Positions 60,354 through 64,000 of a stretch of 64,000 nucleotides of DNA are shown piece by piece. Below the pieces are notes generated by a model. The model did no database searches. It saw only the letters and a list, made by a program, of their open reading frames with translations, and was not told the origin of the DNA. Origin of the DNA: Asanoa iriomotensis (lineage in GTDB: Bacteria > Actinomycetota > Actinomycetes > Mycobacteriales > Micromonosporaceae); contig NZ_BONC01000001.1 of the NCBI RefSeq assembly GCF_016862515.1, positions 124,001-188,000 on the forward strand, read 5' to 3'. The stretch's first letter is position 1. Each line of letters begins with the position of its first letter. Both the position numbers and the translations under genes were made by a program.

Positions 60354-62807
60354 ATGTCGGTGTTGGGGCGGGTGATGACCCAGGTCGCGTGGGTGAACGC
60401 CACGGCCCGCTTCGCCCACCGCCTCTGGGTCGACGGCGCCGTCCGCCGGGCCGCCCGGGCCGCGGTCGTGGCGCCCAGCGTCTTCGCGATCGGGCTCGAG
60501 GTCATCGGCTCCGTCTCGATCGGCACGTTCGCCGCCATCGGCGTGTTCTGCCAGCTCCTGCTCGTCGAGTTCGGCGGTCCCATGCGCGAGCGGATCCAGG
60601 CCGAGCTCTGGCTGGTCATCGCCGGCGGCGTCCTGATCGCGATCGGCACGCTGGTCTCACCGCACGTCTGGCTCGCCGCCCCGATCATCCTGCTCGTCGC
60701 GTTCCTCATCCTGTTCTCCGGCGTGGTCAGCTCCGTGCTGGCCGGCGCCAGCGTCTCGCTGCTGCTCGCGGTGATCCTGGCGGTGTCGCTGCCCGCGGGC
60801 GCCGGCCAGGTCATCCCCCGCCTGGCGGGCTGGGGGCTGGCCGCCGGCGCCTCGTTGCTCGCCGTCCGCTTCCTCTGGCCCTCGCCGGCCCGCGACCCGC
60901 TGCGCGCCCCGACGGTCGCCGCGTGCCGGGCGCTGGCCGACACGATGCACGCCGGTGCCGCGATCTGGCGCGGCGGCGGGCCGTCGCACGACGACTACAC
61001 CGCCCTCGTCGACAAGGCGGACGAGGCCGTCCGGAGCCTGCACCGCGGCTTCCTCGCCACCCCCATCCGCCCCACCGGCCTGACCACCTCGGCCCGCACC
61101 CGCGTGCGGCTCATCGACGAGCTCGGCTGGATCCGCGACGTCGTCCGGCACCCCGTGCCCCGAACCTTCGGCACCGGACCAGCAGCCGCCACCGACGGCA
61201 CCGGACCAGCGGACGCCGCCAGCAGCACCGGACCAGCGGACGCCGTAAGCGGCAATGGACCAACCGCGGCCGCCGCAAGCGGCAATGGACCAATCGCGGA
61301 CGCCGCCGGCGGCAACGAACCAGCAGCCAGCGCCGGCGGCATCGGACCAACCGCGACCGCAGCAGGCGGCACCGAGTCGGCCGCCGCGGCCAAGGAGGCC
61401 ACCGGTGACCTGCTGGACGCGGCGGCCGACCTCCTGGAGAACCCGGAGCGCCCGCCCGACGACCTGCACGCCGCACAGCGCCGGCTCGACGCGGCGCTGC
61501 GCCGGATGGGCACGGCGACGACGGCGACCCGGATCACCGGCGACGGCCGGTCGGCCGAGCTCGTGAGCGCGCTGGAACCCAGCTTCCGCGTCCAGGAGAT
61601 GGCGTACGCGGTCCGCCTCGTCGCCCGCAACGTCGAGCTGAGCGTCGCCGCCGAGCGCCGCACCTGGCTCCAGCGCGCCCTCGGCCAGCAGCCCGGCGGC
61701 CTGTCCGGCCCGTTCGCCACGGCGCGCGAGCGCGCGCTTGCCCACCTCCAGTGGCACTCCACCTGGCTGCACAACAGCCTGCGCGGCGCGGTCGGCGTGG
61801 CCGCCGCGGTCGTGGTCGTCCACTACACCGGCGTCCAGCACTCGTTCTGGGTGATCTTCGGCGCGCTCGCCGTGCTGCGTTCCAACGCCCTCGCGACCGG
61901 GCAGAGCGCGGTGCGGGCCATCGCCGGCACCGTCGTCGGCTTCGTGATCGGCGCCGTGATCCTGATCGGCATCGGCACCAACATCGACGTGCTCTGGGCC
62001 CTGCTGCCGGTGGCCATCCTGATGGCCGGCATCGCGCCCGCGTTGATCTCGTTCGCCGCCGGGCAGGCCGCGTTCACGGTCACGCTGCTGATCCTGTTCA
62101 ACATCCTCCAGCCGGCCGGCTGGCAGCTCGGGCTGATCCGGATCGAGGACATCGCGATCGGTGTCGGGATCAGCCTGCTGGTCGGGCTGCTGCTCTGGCC
62201 CCGCGGCGCCCGCGAGGAGTTGCGCGTCGCGCTCGCCGACGCCTACGACAGCAGCGCCCGCTACCTGCACGCCGCCATCGCGTACGCGGCGTCCTGCTGT
62301 GACGGCGCCGTCCGCCCGCCGCCGCCGACCGCGGAGGCGCAACGGTCCGCGGCGGCCGCCCGGCGGCTCGACGACACGTTCCGCACCTACCTCACCGAGC
62401 GCGGCGCCAAGACGATGCCGCTCGCCGAGATCACCAGCCTGGTCAACGGCGTGGCCGGGCTGCGGATCGCCTCCGACGCGGTGCTCGACCTGTGGCAGCG
62501 GGACCACACCAGCGCCGGCGACCGCGCCGCCGCCCGTTCGCTGCTGCTGCGCACGAGCCGGACCACCGAGCGCTGGTACGCCGACCTCGCCGCGAGCATC
62601 GCCGGTGAGCGCACGGCACCGGCTCCCGAACCCGCCGACGTGACCGCCGACCGCCAGCTGGTCGAGGCGCTCCAGCCCGACCTGACCGGCCAGGACGGGG
62701 GCGACAGCGCCACCGCCGTCCGGGTGATCTGGACCGCCGACCACCTCGACGCCGCCCGCCGGGTGGAGGTCAGCCTCGCCGAGCCGGCCCGGCGGACCGG
62801 GACTTGA
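60354..62807 (+). CDS. FUSC-family membrane protein (aromatic acid exporter-like)
   Basis: The 817-residue protein has two blocks of about five to six membrane helices each, at about 30-185 and 475-625. A large soluble part lies between them and a helical C-terminus follows. FAAIGVFCQLLLVEFGGP and VHYTGVQHSFWVIFGALAVL are typical FUSC starts of each half; ALATGQSAVRAIAGTVVGFV follows. Between about residues 273 and 345 lies a low-complexity GNGPTA-type repeat. The ATG at 60354 has no good ribosome site; A+T-rich DNA before it may hold a promoter. Family members export aromatic acids or act in lipid surface assembly. Confidence 0.85.
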   Translation: MSVLGRVMTQVAWVNATARFAHRLWVDGAVRRAARAAVVAPSVFAIGLEVIGSVSIGTFAAIGVFCQLLLVEFGGPMRERIQAELWLVIAGGVLIAIGTLVSPHVWLAAPIILLVAFLILFSGVVSSVLAGASVSLLLAVILAVSLPAGAGQVIPRLAGWGLAAGASLLAVRFLWPSPARDPLRAPTVAACRALADTMHAGAAIWRGGGPSHDDYTALVDKADEAVRSLHRGFLATPIRPTGLTTSARTRVRLIDELGWIRDVVRHPVPRTFGTGPAAATDGTGPADAASSTGPADAVSGNGPTAAAASGNGPIADAAGGNEPAASAGGIGPTATAAGGTESAAAAKEATGDLLDAAADLLENPERPPDDLHAAQRRLDAALRRMGTATTATRITGDGRSAELVSALEPSFRVQEMAYAVRLVARNVELSVAAERRTWLQRALGQQPGGLSGPFATARERALAHLQWHSTWLHNSLRGAVGVAAAVVVVHYTGVQHSFWVIFGALAVLRSNALATGQSAVRAIAGTVVGFVIGAVILIGIGTNIDVLWALLPVAILMAGIAPALISFAAGQAAFTVTLLILFNILQPAGWQLGLIRIEDIAIGVGISLLVGLLLWPRGAREELRVALADAYDSSARYLHAAIAYAASCCDGAVRPPPPTAEAQRSAAAARRLDDTFRTYLTERGAKTMPLAEITSLVNGVAGLRIASDAVLDLWQRDHTSAGDRAAARSLLLRTSRTTERWYADLAASIAGERTAPAPEPADVTADRQLVEALQPDLTGQDGGDSATAVRVIWTADHLDAARRVEVSLAEPARRTGT
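61170..61380 (+). repeat. Eight imperfect 27/30-bp tandem repeats inside the FUSC gene
   Basis: Units begin GGCACCGGACCA or variants at 61170, 61197, 61224, 61251, 61281, 61311, 61338 and 61368. Each encodes 9 or 10 residues (consensus GNGPADAAS). All length differences are multiples of three, so the frame is kept. The unit number is likely to vary between strains. Confidence 0.85.
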
Positions 62808-62832
62808 CGAACGAAGTTAATAGGGTTAGCTT
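62804..62832 (+). promoter_or_regulatory. Promoter overlapping the FUSC stop codon
   Basis: TTGACG (62804-62809) and TAGCTT (62827-62832) are spaced by exactly 17 bp, and the ATG of the hydrolase gene follows 7 nt later at 62840 with no ribosome site. This predicts a leaderless transcript for the hydrolase-TetR pair. Confidence 0.65.
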
Positions 62833-62839
62833 TTTGGCT

Positions 62840-63652
62840 ATGAACATTAACTACCTCGACCGCGGCGCCGGACGCCGCATCGCATACGACGTCCAGGGCG
62901 ACGGCCCGCTGGTGGTCGGCCTGCACGGCATGGGCGACCTGCGCTCGGTCTTCCGGTTCACCGTCCCCGCCCTGGTGGACGCCGGCTACCGGGTCGCCAC
63001 CTTCGACTCCCGCGGCCACGGCGACAGCTCCGACGGCTTCGACGCCTACGACGACGTGGCACAGGCCACCGACGCGCTCGACCTGATCGACCACCTCGGC
63101 GGCGGTCCCGCCGCGCTGCTCGGCAACAGCATGGGCGCCGGCGCCGCCGTCTACGCCGCGGCGGAGCGGCCCGCCGCGGTCACCGCGCTGGCTCTGCTGG
63201 GCCCGTTCGTCCGCGACCCGAAGCTGAGCGCCGGCGCCAAGCTGGCCGTCTCGCTGATGCTGCGCAAGCCGTGGGGTCCGGGCGCCTGGGCCGGCTACTA
63301 CAAGCGCTACTACCCCGGCAACCCGCCGGCCGACCTCGCCGCGCACCAACTCCGGATCAAGCAGAGCCTGCGCAGCGCCGACCACCTGGCGTCGTTCCGG
63401 ACCACCGCCGGCACCAGCCACGCGCCGGCCGAGCAGCGGCTGTCGCGGGTTTCCGCGCCGGCGCTGGTGGTCATGGGCGAGAAGGACATGGACTGGCCCG
63501 ACCCGATCGCCGAGGCCCGCTTCGTCGCCGAGTCGCTCCACGCCGAACTGGTGCTGGTGCCCGACGCCGGCCACTACCCGCAGGCCGAGCGGCCCGACCT
63601 GGTCAACCCGGCCCTGGTCGCGTTCCTCGGCAAGGTGTCCGCAGGTGCCTAG
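62840..63652 (+). CDS. Alpha/beta hydrolase
   Basis: The 270-residue protein has the alpha/beta hydrolase layout: VVGLHGMGDLRSVFRF (oxyanion loop), ATFDSRGHGDSSDGF, the nucleophile elbow ALLGNSMGAGAAVYAA, late Asp in VMGEKDMDWPDP and His in VPDAGHYPQAERP, so the triad Ser-Asp-His is complete. Small cap domain. Its own -35/-10 promoter ends 7 nt upstream. It overlaps the TetR-like gene by 8 nt, suggesting the pair is co-transcribed and that the TetR ligand is related to the hydrolase substrate. Confidence 0.9.
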   Translation: MNINYLDRGAGRRIAYDVQGDGPLVVGLHGMGDLRSVFRFTVPALVDAGYRVATFDSRGHGDSSDGFDAYDDVAQATDALDLIDHLGGGPAALLGNSMGAGAAVYAAAERPAAVTALALLGPFVRDPKLSAGAKLAVSLMLRKPWGPGAWAGYYKRYYPGNPPADLAAHQLRIKQSLRSADHLASFRTTAGTSHAPAEQRLSRVSAPALVVMGEKDMDWPDPIAEARFVAESLHAELVLVPDAGHYPQAERPDLVNPALVAFLGKVSAGA

Positions 63653-64000
63653 GGCCGGCCTGACGCCGGCGGTCGTCGTCGACGAGGCGGCGCGGCTCGC
63701 GGACGAGGTCGGCCTGGACCGGCTGACCCTCGCCAAGGTGGCCAGCCAGCTCGGCGTGACCCTGCCCAGCCTCTACAAGCACGTCGCCGGTCTCGACGGG
63801 CTGCGCCGGCTGCTGGCCCTGCGCGGCATCCACGAGCTGACGGCGGCCACGACCGCGGCCGCCGTCGGCCGCAGCGGCACCGACGCGCTGCGCGCCGTGT
63901 CGGCCGCCTACCGCGACTACGCCCGCGCCCACCCGGGGCCCTACGCCGCGGCGCTGCGGGCACCGGAACGGGGTGACACCGAGCACCAGGCCGCGGCCGA
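63645..64000 (+). CDS. TetR-family regulator (3' end missing)
   Basis: The frame starts at GTG 63645 (AAGGTG upstream) and runs off the window after 118 codons. It reads LTPAVVVDEAARLADEVGLD, then LTLAKVASQLGVTLPSLYKH, the TetR helix-turn-helix, followed by the first helices of the ligand domain (TDALRAVSAAYRDYARAHPG). The Tyr-Lys-His at the end of the recognition helix (SLYKHV) is common to TetR regulators with the TetR_C_11-like C-terminus. It overlaps the hydrolase gene by 8 nt and is probably autoregulatory. Confidence 0.85.
   Translation, partial: MPRAGLTPAVVVDEAARLADEVGLDRLTLAKVASQLGVTLPSLYKHVAGLDGLRRLLALRGIHELTAATTAAAVGRSGTDALRAVSAAYRDYARAHPGPYAAALRAPERGDTEHQAAA

Noticed and set aside
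61170-61380. Repeat array as a possible CRISPR
   Set aside because: Units are contiguous without spacers, in frame with a clear protein gene, and no cas gene is present.

Overview
The window is very GC-rich and densely coded, with GTG and some TTG starts, many 1-4 nt overlaps inside operons, and several genes whose promoter leaves almost no 5' leader. Product families (Spo0M, AmaP/Asp23/DUF2273 cluster, OtrA-type ribosomal protection protein, IdeR/DmdR-type iron boxes, CGNR regulator, many LacI/TetR/MerR regulators) point to a filamentous or sporulating actinomycete. A short in-frame element reading MSERSERGQ between two ABC transporter genes resembles a sequence I associate with Micromonosporaceae, so an Actinoplanes/Micromonospora-type genome is my best guess; this is inference. 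The window reads as chromosomal: no rRNA, tRNA, CRISPR, transposase, integrase or phage gene was seen.

Layout. 1-3686: tail of an unidentified gene, Spo0M, a fatty acyl-CoA ligase and a four-helix membrane protein. 3687-6309: a six-gene minus-strand operon of envelope-stress proteins (two Asp23/Gls24 proteins, a shorter related protein, DUF2273, a DUF6286-like protein and AmaP). 6471-10873: malQ (4-alpha-glucanotransferase), gnd (6-phosphogluconate dehydrogenase) and small conserved proteins. 10870-13650: merR-trxA-otrA-like minus-strand cluster, with a 35-codon leader ORF overlapping the start of the ribosomal protection gene. 13740-15056: DUF1540 and DUF2470 genes, each region carrying an iron-box-like palindrome. 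15100-24025: a 9-kb arabinose operon running from sugar-binding lipoprotein, ATPase and permease through a LacI regulator to araB, araD and araA, with paired LacI operators at its head and a perfect 19-bp hairpin after the first gene.

24246-40663: mixed region. It holds a decayed serine hydrolase, a secreted alpha/beta hydrolase, a lipid-kinase-like membrane protein, a GNAT-AAA+ fusion, YbjQ, a cupin, a UbiB-type kinase, an unrecognised helical protein, a secreted tandem-PHP metallohydrolase, a benzoylformate-decarboxylase-like ThDP enzyme with an altered active site, a DUF296 protein, a secreted amidase, a RibD/DHFR-like reductase and two membrane proteins. 40738-48649: a MacB-type ABC export system with two adaptor proteins, a two-component system and a divergent lipoprotein. 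49055-53402: glycerol operon glpF-glpK-glpD. 53470-64000: transporters, oxidoreductases and their local regulators, including a mirror-image divergent TetR promoter and a FUSC-family exporter with an internal tandem repeat.

The catabolic parts fit together: arabinose enters the pentose phosphate pathway through AraA, AraB and AraD, which meets Gnd; glycerol enters glycolysis through GlpF, GlpK and GlpD; MalQ works on glycogen or maltodextrin. I did not find a single clearly new multi-gene system. The most interesting items are the leader ORF on the ribosomal protection gene, the 25-codon ORF bridging the ABC ATPase and permease genes, the hairpin inside the arabinose operon, the iron boxes before DUF1540/DUF2470 genes, the mirror-symmetric TetR promoter, and the unrecognised convergent pair at 31690-33080.
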